Origin: Apostichopus japonicus
Taxonomy: Eukaryota; Echinodermata; Holothuroidea; Aspidochirotida; Stichopodidae
Length of the DNA: 64,000 nucleotides
Assembly: GCF_037975245.1 (NCBI RefSeq)
Contig: NC_092572.1
Coordinates: 6,771,501-6,835,500, forward strand
Direction of reading: 5' to 3'
Program-made: the position numbers and the translations under genes
The notes under the pieces: generated by a model
The model's input: the letters and a program-made list of their open reading frames with translations, nothing else
What the model was told of the DNA's origin: nothing
Database searches by the model: none
Shown here: positions 1 through 13,800 of the stretch, piece after piece
Layout: each line of letters starts with the position of its first letter
How positions within the stretch are numbered: the stretch's first letter is position 1

Positions 1-1580
1 GAGGAAAATGCCTAGCTTAGGGTTTCTTAGGCTTAGCTAATAAACTTTTCACAATAAATTAATTTCATCGTCGAGAAGAGCTTGTAATACTCATAAACAC
101 AAAATGTTAAGACTACATATTACAATCCTACATTAGAAATTAATCATTAATATTGAATTGGATACATTATTTCGTGTCGCTCTAATTCACCAAATTTCAA
201 CTTTAAACATATACAAATTCCTGTTAAAAAAATCCACTGTAGTTCTAAATATCACGACCAAAGTGCATGAAAGGGAGGACTTATTAGTGAAATATTTCTT
301 TCTCCAAATGGAGAAGAAATTAACGGAGTTGTTTCAACACGATAAATGCCCAGCGTGTTTGATCGATCTGTTAGGCATGAATAGACTGAATGGTGATGCG
401 TGATATGGTCCATGCATGTTTATCTCGTAAGAGATTTCGGAAAAGAAAATCTGACATTATAGAAATAAAGGTAAGTAACGAAGTAATGGAAAACACTTAT
501 ATTCTAAGAAAATAATTGCAAGAAACTGAGAATTATCACAAAAATTGTGCAGATGTTAAAGGATTGGTTCAGTTTTCATACATGTTTTTGTTATATGAAA
601 GAGGACAATCAAAGAAACACAATGGTGAAAAAACTGTTCAAATACCTTTTTCGGTTAAAGAGATATTCAAGTGTAAAGTTTTATCAGATTGTGTAGAAAC
701 TGCTGAAATCTGACTAGCTGTGATGTCACATCCTCACATTCCTAAAAAGTCTTTGTTTTTTTTCTCTAAATATTTTGTGAGATTTCATGACTTTCAACCA
801 AAAGATATGTCAGGAGATCTCATATTTCTCAAGGGAAGTATTTGAGATTAAACATCTGAAGAATTTTTGATTATTTTATTTTCAAATGTGTTAAAAAATG
901 TAAATAATTTTTAAAGAAATATATTCACAAATGTTAAGGAAGCGAGTATATGACGTGACACCCTCACAGTAAGTCTTTCTACACCAGTCGTTATCAAAGA
1001 AATGTTGATATCTTCAGAGTGTCATATCTCCTTAACAAAGCATGCTATCATGGTAGTTTCTTCTCTGTTCTTTTTGTCTTTTTGTGCTCTTTCATACAAA
1101 ATAGGCATGTTAAACACCTGAACCAATCCTTATAATATTGTGTCACAATTATTTATCTTTCAAGCAAATGTTCACATCGAACAATATGTCCTTTGCAAAT
1201 TTAAACGATCGCACATTTCAATATACAACTGTCTGACATTGGTTCTGGTTCAATACAACACGAAGCCGAAAATGAAACGAAAGATCAAAGAGTTTACATG
1301 AGAAAAGCTTTATTAAGACCTCATGTTTCAGACTTTGTGGAGATGTTTAATAATGTAAAGTATTATCAGTACTCCAACGTTACCAGTTTCTCCATGAAAC
1401 AACAACAAGTTACCACTTCCAGCAAATTCTGCTTCACTGACTGCTAATTTCAAAAGAAAATTGGGTTTCGTATGTGTTCAACTATTTTCTCTATATCATA
1501 CGTCAGTTTCCCAATAGATTTAAGCTTGTGGAATCCAAGGGTCATTGTTTGCCCCGTGAATCATTATTTCCGCAATTGAA
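1..1580. other. Intergenic region, no gene supported
   Basis: I see no spliced gene here. The short open frames (81 and 65 codons) lack family motifs. Segments near 530-650 and 1060-1160 resemble each other in opposite orientation (shared core AAGGATTGGTTCAG, then TATGAAAGAG further on), and two direct segments near 720 and 950 share a TGACA-CCTCACA-AGTCTTT pattern. The stretch may therefore be an old foldback repeat. Confidence 0.4.
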
Positions 1581-1599
1581 GAGGATGGAAAAACACATA

Positions 1600-3060
1600 C
1601 CTCTGCCATGACATCCGCAAAAAGCTCACCAGAACTGAAAGACAGGCTATCAATGAACTTTGGAAGCGTGATGACATTGTCATCAAGCCAGCCGACAAAG
1701 GTTCTGCAATTAGCACAATGGGTAAATGATTCTAAAGATAGGAAGCCAATATATTAGTCGACAAACCTCAACACTTCAGACTCCTGGCTTGTGATCACAC
1801 AAACTCTGAAACGAGTCACCCAAAAGAAAAAAGGGAATGACCTAGCACCCTCTGCCCAAAATTTACAGAGAATACAATCCCATAATACCTAGTAAATGAA
1901 CGGCTACTGAAAACAAAATGCAAATTCGTGGATCTTCGTATCCAAACTTTTGTTCTTGTCCTATGTTCAGGAAACTAGGGATTTAGAAAATTGGGGAAAT
2001 AAAAGTCTTCCATCTTCCACTTTGTTTGTAACCGTGGATGTATCTTTGTTATACACAAATATTCCTTACGAAGAGAGCACTTAGGCCTGCAAAAAAGCAT
2101 TCAAGCCGAAATGTGATTAAACCCACACGAAGAAAGAATTGGCTAAATTGATGCAACTTATCTTGACTAACAATAATCTAGTAATAGGCAACAAACACTA
2201 CATCCTGATTTATGGCACCGCAATGAAGTACCAAATCGCTCTTTTTTTTGCCAACGTCTTTATAGGAAACCTCGAGAAAGAATTTCTATCTCGACAAAAC
2301 TTACGTTTTATTGATGATATCTTCATGATATAGACCCTTCGTGAGGCAAATCAAAAATTCTTCATTGATGCCGTAAACTCGTTTCATCACACAATCAAAT
2401 TTACTGCACTTTCCTAGACATGACGTTCACTTTCTGTACACCACTGTGACCCAACGAAATGGCTCACTCAAAAGAGACTTGTTCCATAAACCCACGAACA
2501 ATCACAACTCTCTTATACCAAGCAGTTGCCATCCACGTCATTGTACCATAAACATTACATGCAGTCAAGCATTGCGCATTTGCTCCTCTGAAGTCGATTT
2601 TGATTCTCGCACGAACTGTCACAATACCTCAACAAACAACATTTGCGGGGTTTTATTGAAAATGCCATCAAGTACAAAGCAAACCCCGCACTGCAACATT
2701 GACAAACAAAACTAGAAAAACCAGTTTCAAAAGGGTACCATTGGTTACTGAATTCCACCTTGGTTTCCAACCACTGGCAAATATCATTCAGAAGAATGTT
2801 AGTATACTTCAAAGCACTAAACGTCTGAAATCAGTTTTCTCGTAACCACCTGTATTTAAATTATGAGACCGAAGAAACATACGGGACATTTAAGTTTGGG
2901 CGTCTCTTTAGGATGACACCTCATCAGAGGCAAACAAAACAGAAAATACAGCATCATCCATCGCCCTGTACATAAATTGCAAATAGTGCTTACTTGTCGA
3001 TTCTACTGGGGCCTTTCAGAACAACCAAACTACACGCACGTTCCAAATCTGGCGGAAATA
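1600..3060 (+). pseudogene. Decayed Penelope-like retroelement reverse transcriptase
   Basis: Conceptual translation across several frames recovers, in the family order, the conserved blocks of Penelope-like element reverse transcriptase. They are a DIVIKPADKGSAI block at about 1665-1715, a TVDVSLLYTNIPYEES block at about 2030-2080, a catalytic FIDDIFMI block (the xxDD signature) at about 2310-2331, a HHTIKFT block near 2390, and a VPLVTEFHLGF...LANIIQKN block at about 2735-2800. Stops and frameshifts separate the blocks, so this is a fossil. In intact elements a GIY-YIG endonuclease follows the RT; I see only a possible remnant near 2960-3060. Intact members reverse-transcribe and integrate their own RNA. 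Nothing links this copy to the receptor gene downstream. Confidence 0.75.
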
Positions 3061-3069
3061 GGCTGCTTA

Positions 3070-4670
3070 TCTAAACATGTCATTTAACTTATTTACTGGA
3101 ATATTTGTAACTTAAATACGCTGGAGACTCGTAGTTAGGCCTCATTGGTCTAAAAGAGAATCGTAGACTGAATTCTGCAAGAGACACTAGACAAGAAAAG
3201 TTACCAAAATGGCATTAATAGCTTCCGGATGCGCAGGTATTTCGTTGTGAAACCTCATTGAGACATTACAGTTATTGATCTCAAGACATATAGGGCCTAA
3301 TACATTAGTATATGATAAGGACTTGTTGTTAACGGTGAGAAAGATCTAGGTGCAGGCTAAAAAGGAATGTTCTCCAACATTGGCGAAAACTCATTTCACA
3401 CAAACTGCTGATTGTATCTAGAGTGCAGTTCAACAGTTAAGTTTATATGACAAGTTCCATTTATTTCCACTTGCTCACTGCAAAGACACCTCTAGCGTCC
3501 TTGGTTAAGAACGGGATATTATAAGGGAACTAACGACGGATTTATTTGGGTAATATATTACAAGACAAATCTACTCTTCGGTGGGATATCACGTATAAGG
3601 AGTATCAATAACCTTGATATGGTGTTCTGTTAAACTGGGCGTTATCATATTCGGTAGCATTTAATTCATGTGTATTGTTTCTTTAATTTTTTTTTGTAGG
3701 TATCAACCTATCGTTTATATACATGCATGGGCCACTCACAACAGTTTACAGTTTATCCAAGTACAAAATGTTACTGTTTAAGGAGGCAAAGTGAATTGAC
3801 AACATTTTTGTAGTAGGCCTTCACGATTCCAAGAACAAACTTACATAATGATTACTTTTAATGTTTTAACTGGAACATCAGGTACTAATCAAGATCATGA
3901 AGAAAAATGTTCTCCACATTAGCAAGTCTCGAATATTACGTCATGATTCTCGTGATGGTTCATAACTCGATGTTTTTCATTAACTTAGATAATGGCGTTA
4001 TATCTGCAATCAGCCATGTTCGTTCTGTTAGTTTATTTACTTATTTAACGTATTATTATCAAACATACTTTACATGACGTTCCGTTCCAACATCTTCACA
4101 CAAGTAACACATTGATTAAACATATAGACTATGCACTCCTTACGGATATCGGAGACTACCTATTTTTTCTGGTTTGAAATGAAAAACCAATGACTGTGAT
4201 GAAATATAAGCCAAACAAACTCTAATTTCGCTACCGTCTCATAAAGTTATAGCTAAAAATATCTTGTTTGAATTGCAAATACAACAAATTGCAGCCCATA
4301 TAATACAGATGCAATAGTTCTTAAGAGTTGCCATAAGGAATTTTAGATTTACCCCATGACCAGTATTATAAATACTTAAAGTCAAATAATTTTAAACAAT
4401 TGTCAAATGGCAAGGAAGATGTTAACTATATTTTTTTGCAAATAATAGGCCACTACTTTAGAATACGCGTTTACACATAATTTGTATCAAGTGCCAGCCA
4501 GTCAGTTGTTGTTGTCATAATAACAAGTTCGTCCCGACATACCTAGAGTAGGTAAACATGTTAACAGATATCTGTTTTGACTCGGTCAATTCTATTTTCA
4601 AGATTACTTAATGGAAAGTCCAAAACTCACCGCATCATGTTTAATTAGCTAATATGTTAAAATGCTTTTT
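3070..4670. other. Upstream region of the receptor gene, no coding feature seen
   Basis: This stretch is AT-rich, with stops in all frames and no recognised repeat. Because the first coding exon is preceded by a splice acceptor at 4675, an untranslated 5' exon and the promoter of the Ig receptor should lie here or further upstream. I could not place them. Confidence 0.4.
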
Positions 4671-4675
4671 TTTCA

Positions 4676-4808
4676 GATATCGCTTGGGTGGCTGATACAA
4701 AATATCGATATCCTGTCATACAAAACGCAACGAATTTGGAAGCAGATTGGAAAATGGACAGTTTCTGTGTACTTATGATATTTGCATGCTTATTTCCAAA
4801 GTCCTCAG
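4676..4808 (+). CDS. Receptor exon 1: 5'UTR end plus signal peptide
   Basis: The acceptor CTTTTTTTTCAG precedes this exon, so an untranslated exon lies upstream. The ATG at 4754 has a good context (AAAATGG) and starts MDSFCVLMIFACLFPKSS, a short hydrophobic signal peptide. The exon ends G|GTGGGT in phase 1, which matches the phase-1 acceptor of the first Ig exon. Confidence 0.75.
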
Positions 4809-7800
4809 GTGGGTTACTCGTTAGTATGTCGTAACAAAACATGTATCACATCTACACTAGCAGCATTAACAATGTTTTCCCTTCGGTCTTATTTGATCAT
4901 TTATGAGTTTCAACAGTTTTAGTTACAGCTTCAGGCAATTTGGGTCGCTGATGCTGCTCATGCAACTTAAGTTTAATTTAATAGACGAATTTGATATTCG
5001 CATGTTTCTATTCAAGTCCCTCGGTTAGGAATTCCTGCAAGTACGTTGAAAGTTTGCTCAACAAATCCACCAAAGATACTATATTTGGTTACATTGGAGA
5101 CGTATTCAAACGTAAATTACTCTCTTAGACAAGTACTTTCGCACTCAGAAAAGTACGAGAATACGATAGGCTATTAATAAAAGAATGATGCAATACAACT
5201 TAGTCTCTTGAATCAAAATCGATCGTCATCATGCAGACGAAAGAACAAAGAGTAGAATCAAAGGAGATCAGTGTTACTTTTTTATTAAACTAACTGTAAA
5301 CATTCTTTTAATAAAATAAATATCGCAACTACACTATGATTGCTTATTTAGAAGTTGGTGTCATTTACAGTATAAAAAGGCGGAATTACTGATGTGGGTC
5401 CCCTATATTTAACTACACGATGCATTAATGAATTTTAGTTTTCAACTGGGTTAGCCTCTGTTATTATGTAGGTATGTAGAGTAATATATTATTGGACCCA
5501 ATATGAAAATATAATTACAAGAGGAATTATTCAATTGTTTACAGCCGATATCCTATCAGACAGTGAAACAGGCAGAACAGCCTCGACTTTAGTCAAGGAA
5601 GGACTGCCAGCAGAAATATTTTGTATGGTAGAAGGAACTGGTGATTACTTCTGGAGCAAAGGAGAATCTTTTCATAATAGCACACTTGTGGCTTCGTTTA
5701 CCGGTGGCAATGGCAATAAAGACAATGAACCGTATGTTGTAACAGTACATGGGACACTTTTTATTAGAAAAGTTACTCTCAAAGATGAAGGAAAATACTT
5801 TTGCCGGTTCACTTCAGTAGAAAACGAATGTCATGGAGAAATAAATGTTGTTGTGAGAGGTAAGTTTATTTTAGAATGCCATTTAGAATGTAATTTGAGA
5901 TTAGATCTTACTTCGGCATAAAGAGAGGAAGATCTTCCATTTGGGTGGGAGACAAATAGAGAACATGTTGGAAATTGATAGTTGAAAGTTTGTTTACATT
6001 CAGAAAGTGTAAAAAAACGCAACCTACAAAAATATAAGTTTACTCACCGATGTTTTCTCATATGTAACAACAAAGTTTACACTTTTCCATAAATTTCTTG
6101 AAATATAACCGGAGAAAATAGCCACCCGTCCATGCCAATGCCTACCAGGCACACCATGATTTTTTTGACGTTCGCATAGTCTACGCACTTAAAAGAATTT
6201 TGAAAGTGGTTAGGTAGTTTAATAATTCAGCCAGATACCACTTTAATTCTTATTTTTTTTTTGCAATAATCGAGCTAAGACGTATTCCATTTCTTTTACA
6301 TCTGCTCGTGGAAATGGCTAGAGTTTAGGTTGGTAATATGATAAACACCTTTACATAAATCTGGCGTAATGTTCATATAAATTGCACCGCATAGAATTTA
6401 AACGTCAGCAATGTGAGGTCGACGAACAAAAATAACTATTATGCAGACGTTCATCGTGTAGTGAGTAGTCAGAGAAAAAGCTCAAAAGTATAAGTTGACG
6501 TAAGCTTGACTAAATATTGTCGCCTTTTTATTCTGTTTCATTATCAGCTTCGCTCAGTAACTTTTTCCTTGCTATCGATCGATGTGATAGAGAAAGCAGC
6601 TGTTTATTGTACCTCAACCCATCGCAGTCTATTTCTTTGACATGCACGGCACATAATGCGCCACCTTTAATGACTTTAAAGTGGTTTAACGGGTCGAAGG
6701 AAATTACAGAAGGCATTGAAGATAATGAAATATTACCTCAAAATGGCAATGCAAGAGAAATAACCAGTACAGTAGCCGCTGTCTATGGACATCCTGCATC
6801 CTTAACGTGTCAAGCAGTAGATCCGAAGAGAAGCAACGATGATGTAAGGTTTGCCCACGCTCAAGTTGAAATGAAAGGTAAAAATATCTTCCTAAGATAT
6901 ATGTGACACAGTGGTTTGTGGACGCAAATGGCAAATTGGGAGTAAAAATGTTCGAAGGTGAACATACAGTACTGTGCAGTAAAAAAAATACATATAATTA
7001 AGGCACGATATTGCTCTTACCGTATGACATTATACATTAATGTGACCACATCTTCAACTTAAGTCCGTTACTAGCTGCACCCATGGAGTTCACGCAAGGA
7101 CACATTTTAACCGCAGTCATGTACAACCACCCTTCCTTTATAGAATTCTTAGCTGATCAAAATTCAGCGCGGTCTCAATTTCTTTCAATGAATTCATCTT
7201 TCAGTGCCTGTCCATGAAACTTGGATAATCGTATCAGTAACTTTAGCAGGATGCTTTATCGTCTTTGGGATAATTTTACTAATCAAAGGTATGGAGAGGA
7301 AAATCAATTTTTTTATTAGACACTTGAAGGAGTTTTCGATAAATAATTAAACTAAACTTTTGCGTCATGCAATGTACCCATATCTTCCAAATGTTTAGGT
7401 TTTACTTATCGAATGCGACTAGCAGTTTTATTCAACATATACTCTTTTTTTTTTTGGTCAGACACTTAACGTAGACTCATATCCATCATTCTTATAGAGT
7501 ACCATTTAATTAAAGTTCGAAATTACGTTCTTGTTGTTACGTACTATGTTTCATTCCTTGTATGCCATCCAGCAACGGTTAAACGAAAACAGCGGAAGAA
7601 ATATAAGAAGCTGTAAGTAAACGTTCCAATAATTGTGTTTACCAATTTCTAATTAATAAAAATATTACCTTTGCACTGCTTTATGATCATAGTATATCAG
7701 GAGTATGATTAATTAACAGTTGGGATACACTCAACAATGAATCGAGGTATAGGCTGTAATTATGTAAAAACTTTGTTTGTTTGATAGATACAAATGGTAT

Positions 7801-10800
7801 AAAAGTATTGCTTAAGAGACGGAAACTTCTCGTATGAATGAAGTACGAAATCCCATTTCTCGTTCTTTTTTCTAAGTCTTCCTTTCCATTTGAAGGTTTT
7901 AGCCATCTGGACATTAGACTAATATCCGTAAAGTATAACTGCGTAATGATATAGTTAAGCTTTTTCCATTCTGTTTTGTAATGACAGTCTTCGTATACGT
8001 CTGAGGGAGACTATAGAGTATTATCCAGGAATTTATCCGATTATTTTAGTCAAGTAAACCTTAATACAAAGAAGAAAAAGGAATATTTCCTTGTTACCTG
8101 ATCAAACGCCGTTAAGATGCTTGCCTTACTTTCGACATCATATGGAGATACCAGAGACTATAGAGTAGAATATAAAAACTTTGTTTAATCTGATATTCTA
8201 TTAATCAAGTAAAACGCAAGCCAAACAAAAGATGTTTGAAAGTTATTTCATCAATTAAACCAAACGCAATAAATGATAAATTCCCTTTTCTACAAATATG
8301 CCCTTATAATATCTTATATAAAGGCTTATTGATATGCATACATGATTTATGCAAAACACAATTTTGAAAAAGATTTGACCCTGGAAACAAACAGGATCGT
8401 TGAAAATTATGCACAATCATCATGAAAATACTTCTACTGCACTAATAGTGAATTACGTAATCCAAACTTTTTTCTCTCCAAGGAAAATTGAAGAATTTGA
8501 ATCTCTGACGGTGCGTAAAAGAATAATTTATCATGTCTAATGATCGTGTATTATCGTACTACAAATGTATAGCTTTACATGGTAGCTTTGTATCATAAAA
8601 TAATTAGTATTTACAATTGTGCTCAATGCAAACGATTCTTGAACTTCTTCCTGCAATGAATATTCCAATAGGCGATATACATACGTTAGTTATTCGGTGT
8701 GATTTTTTGTATACGAAGACTATAATAAGTGTAAATACAATTGTTTGTCCAGTGTGTATATATCCCGTTATAATAACTGAAGAGAAAGAAAGCACGAGGA
8801 AATATTCAAGGAAAAGTTTATTTTGGGTTACCATTAGTTTATTTATTTCTTTTTCATTTAATTTTGTGAAGTTTTCAATTTAAATATGATAAGGATTAAA
8901 GACCAATTGCCAACATACAAGTTGAATGTGTGGATAACATCGTTTGCGTTTTCTAACACATTTTCATTTTTGTGCTGGAATTGATCAATTTTGCATGGAG
9001 GGGAGACTTCAAGAGATGAGAGCAAAAATGGGTCTAAATTACATTTGACCATCTTGATCACCCAAACATTCTCTCATTGACCAAGGGTGAGAAAGATGAA
9101 AACAATTGAAAGGAATGGTAGCAAAAACTTGTATTAAAGGTGGATAAGCAGAGACATCACATATTGCTTTTAGACATCAAGGAAATATTAATAACTTACG
9201 TATCTTGAAAGAGTAACCTTCGTTTTTGTATGGTAAACTGATGTAACGGAGATGAAAGTGTTTGATAAAAGCAGCGCGGTTCAAGCTAAAATCATTTTAA
9301 CTTTTGATAAACATAGGAGATCGTAACAATAATATGTGTATTTCATGACTTGGGTAGACACTAGTAATATACGATACATTGCCATAGTAATGAAAAATTA
9401 GAAAAAGGTGTTGTTATATCAGGCTGCATTTCTCTTACAGACGAAAGTGGAGACTAAAGAAGGAGCAATCAATGAAAAACATCAGGAACTAACACAATTC
9501 AAGGTGAGCTTTGGCTAAGGTTGAGAGGGTTAGAAGCAATTACACCATTTATGTTGCCACAATTTATCAAATGCCGCTAGATTTATTAGAAACAATAGAA
9601 ATCCAAATTGACGTAAAAGAGTTTGTGATAAACATTCCACAGTCTTAGCAATTTAAGCGAGATATATATTTCATAGATTGTAAACTGTAAAGTAGAATCA
9701 CGAATATGAGAACACCTACATCTGGGTTGAATTCAATTCCAAATGCAAAAGGCAAGAATCAGTTGGTTGTTGTTTAGCTTTACAGATAATCACGGATATT
9801 GAAAGTCGTTAAACAGTTAATGTGGAATGTTTAGCGTTTTTAACCCCTGTCATTTGTAGCTGTGAAGTGTATTATGTGTTTAAAAGAAGTCAACCCAGAT
9901 AAACAATACATTATAGTGTTATGGCATATTAAGATCAGATGATCAAAGTATTCTTCACTTGTTCTAATTTTCACTGCAGCTATCGGCGGAATCCAAAGAT
10001 AGAGAAATATCTGTACTGAAAGTAAGAATGCACTGTATACCTCTCTCGATATTATATACTAAAGTAATCACAACATAAAATGTTTAATGGGTGATATTAT
10101 AGCACTTAAACACTAATTACATGACTTATGTCCAACCTCAATCTGTCGGGCAGATTTGTTTTGTCATTTTCTTCGTATTATTAATAGAAGCTTCACACAT
10201 TAGCAATTCGACTCGTAGGTACTTGAGAAAGACTTCTGTTAGATTGGGTATACGCTGCAGTATATTTGGACGTAACGTGGAGGACGAAGTGAATGGAACG
10301 GTGAAAGAAGTTCCATTCACTCCGACATGGTTATATGAACAATATATTTATCTCAAATATGAACCAAAGTTGTTGTCTTCATTTAGCTCAAGTAACGAAC
10401 TGCAATTTATACCGACGTAATGGAATCAAACGTCTGTCATTGGAAAACCTACTTTATATCTTTCTCTCGTACTATACTTGGTACTTCTTTCCCGGAGTTA
10501 ATTCAAATTACAAATAGAACAATTCATAAACGAAAGCTAAAGCAATAGCCGACTTGGAGGTAAGTACTCACTAATTGGTATTAACGTGTGAAAACAATAA
10601 AGACAAAAAAGTAACCTGACGCATCCAATGATTACGGAGTACAAGGTAGTTCAAATTAAATTGTATTTAATAGATCAAATAGTAATCAGATGGAAGAACT
10701 TTATTCCGATTTAACATCCCGAAGTCTATAGAGGGAAAAGGTCTCCTTTTTCTTTTCTTTTTCTTTTTTTTTCTTTTGTAAAAGGCGATTTGAATGCAGA

Positions 10801-13800
10801 CTGACAAATATTGAAATATCGGGCTTTGTGATGGTTTCTCTTAACCCCATTCTGTTTGATTAAATTTTGGCTCATTATAACAATTGTTCACATTCATATT
10901 GCACATATTAGCACAATTTGTTTGTAATGTGTGTGAAAGTTTCATACACTGCGGTAAATTAATCTATTTCGCTATTTCTATACAAGTTATTTTTTTTCGA
11001 CACTACTTACTACAGTACTTTGGAAGTCACTTGATCGTGCCTTGCTAAGCATCGGTAATGATTCGAAACCTTTCCCGGCTCTGGACAGTTCTGTAATATA
11101 ATAGATGTGGGTGTATAGTGATAGTTGATGCAGTTTTAGATAGGGCCTACAATAAAATATCATTTGTTCATTAGTAAAACTCAAGTTTACTTGGAACGTG
11201 CTGATTGTTAATTTGAAATTAGGTTTTCTAACTGGCCTAGGACTAGCCTAGAATGCAATGAAAATATGACAAGATTGTTAAACCAGCATTTTCTAAAGGA
11301 ATATAAATTAGGCTGTCATAATTGGCGAGTGTAAAAGATTATACCTAGATTCTTCATGCTCACATATCTATTGGACAATAAATTAGTCTACTTTTTCCAG
11401 ACCTTTCATTATTTTCTTTATGCAAACGTTTGACTTTCCGAAATATTTCATCATAATATAGAACAGCTTGACCCTAACATTGAAGAAATAATAGTCTCTG
11501 AGGGGCCTTGTCAGATTTCCTACTCTGTTAGGGTCTGATTAAGTAAGAAAAGGAAACCATACGACCTCTGGGGGGTTTCAGTGTTCTCATCACTTGTTTA
11601 AAGTTTAATTTAAGGTTAACTTTAAATTTCAAAGCATCGAATATTCATTCTGATTATTATGCCGGTGATCATTTCAAAAGTACATTGATTGTCATTGCAT
11701 ATGTTAATTGACAATGCGTCAGATATGAACACCAATTATTGTTAAATTATGAAGGCTCATTAATAGGTAACTGTTAGTGAACATGGTCATTTGTTTGTTA
11801 ATTCTGCATTGTACATGGAGGCAGCTTCTTTTTGGTAGAACAGAAAGAAAATAGATCATCACTGTTTTTCACAATGAATACCATTCTTGTAGACTAAACT
11901 AAAGGAAATGGAGGAAGATATAAGGAAGGGAAGGAGCGAAAATCTCGAATTACATGTGAGTAGCATTCTCTTACAATGACCGCAATATATGACGATAACT
12001 TATGAAAACTTGAAAAATAATCAATCTGCGGTCTAATCGACAGTCAAAGGTTTTGTTAATGATGGCAGCTTCATAATAAATAATATTATTAATATATTTA
12101 CGGTGTACAAGGAAACACGCGTTAAGGTCAGTATTGTAACTTATAGTTTTCCCTTCCTTTACTTGTCGTTTATATTTTCTTCCTTCAAGGTATTGAAAAA
12201 ATATTGTTATTTTTACCAATCAGACTCAATTTAATAATGGTAGTCCTAATTAATACGCAGGATGCACTTAGTGCATATCAGTTTCTAAGCGATAGTCCCT
12301 GTGTAAAACGTGAGCTACTTGTTTTCCCTTACATCTTATGCAGTTAAGATATGACAAATATTTCTACTGTTGCAACGTGCTACTACCGACTTCGGTTGTG
12401 TCATGCAGCTACGAACATGGCCCGTATGGGTATTTATTGAGAATTTGTGTCAGTTTTAATGAGAAAATAATTGATATGCAAACTTAAATATAATCTATTT
12501 GCAAAGAATAGAAAAACCATATTCGAAAATAATATTACGTTATACAATAGAGTGAGGAAACTTAACGTATTGATGTAATACCAAGCTACATATTGTAGTT
12601 GATATGTAGATGTTCCACGACCATTCCCGTTTCTTTAATACACAGAAAAGGGTTACAAATGCGCTTGCAGATGATAAAGTGAAGTCTACCATTACCGGGG
12701 TAAGATACAAATCCTACGAGAAATAGGATATTTCTATGAAAAAAAAAAGTGACAGTTCATATCAAGATAAAAGTACTGATGTGTATAGCAACATACGTAT
12801 AATATCCACTGTGCTATAATTAGGAACTTGGAAACCATTAGTATTAAAAATACTATACTAAAAATAAATCTAAACCAAATTTTGCCAGTGCTACCGGAAA
12901 AAAATATTACTTGGTTAGGACTGTCGATAACATTCTGTTGTAGTTATTATTTAACCAAAGGAGCAAACGCAATTGATGGTGACATTTGTTCATCGGCATG
13001 CATCCTGGTCCTTCAATTCTGCAGATATATTGTCCATATGTTATCTAATCAGCAAGTTTTGTCTTTACAACTATGGATAATTGACAAATACCGTCCGTAC
13101 TGAGCATCCAATACCCGAGCCAGTGCCACATCTGGAGAACAAAGATATTTGTACCATTACCATAATTCTTCACTTTGGACTACTTAGAAAATTAACGTTG
13201 AATAGTTTCCATATTAGAAATATTAATGCTACAGGTTTCAGAAATCCTCAGATATTTACGATAACGTAAAGACAAAACGCAAAATAGCTTGACTACCTTG
13301 CTCATCAAAATTAAGCTCTTATATTTCACAGGATAAAGCATGGCTGCCTCAATAAAATTAAGAGGGAAATACTCATCATGAGCGTTTTCAATAACAGGAT
13401 TGGCCAAATTAGAGGAACAACTATAAAATATGTTGTTTCGAAGTTACGGTTGGTTGAAGGATCCTAATTTTGCCTTTTAAATTTAACGTGATTTTTTTAT
13501 TTTAAATAATACCGTTATATAGATCAGATGTATAGGCAAAGTACGGCCTGATACTTTTCAAAACTATATCTATGCTGCCTAGGAAACCGTACAACAAACG
13601 AAGCACGAGATATGTATGCTTTAAGTTTGTATACCATAAAATTAATACTTGTGACTGGATGGGTGTTCACATCACAGTTGAACAATACACATAAGGATAA
13701 TTCTAATATTCAATATGCAGGTGCTGCTGTATTGGATGCGAAATTCAGCAGTAAAAACAATAAAACTAGTTTTGCATGACGTTGATTGAATTTGGATGTT

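Noticed and set aside
10121-10420. 99-codon plus ORF in a receptor intron
   Set aside because: Not in phase with the cassettes, no splice sites at its edges, no motif.
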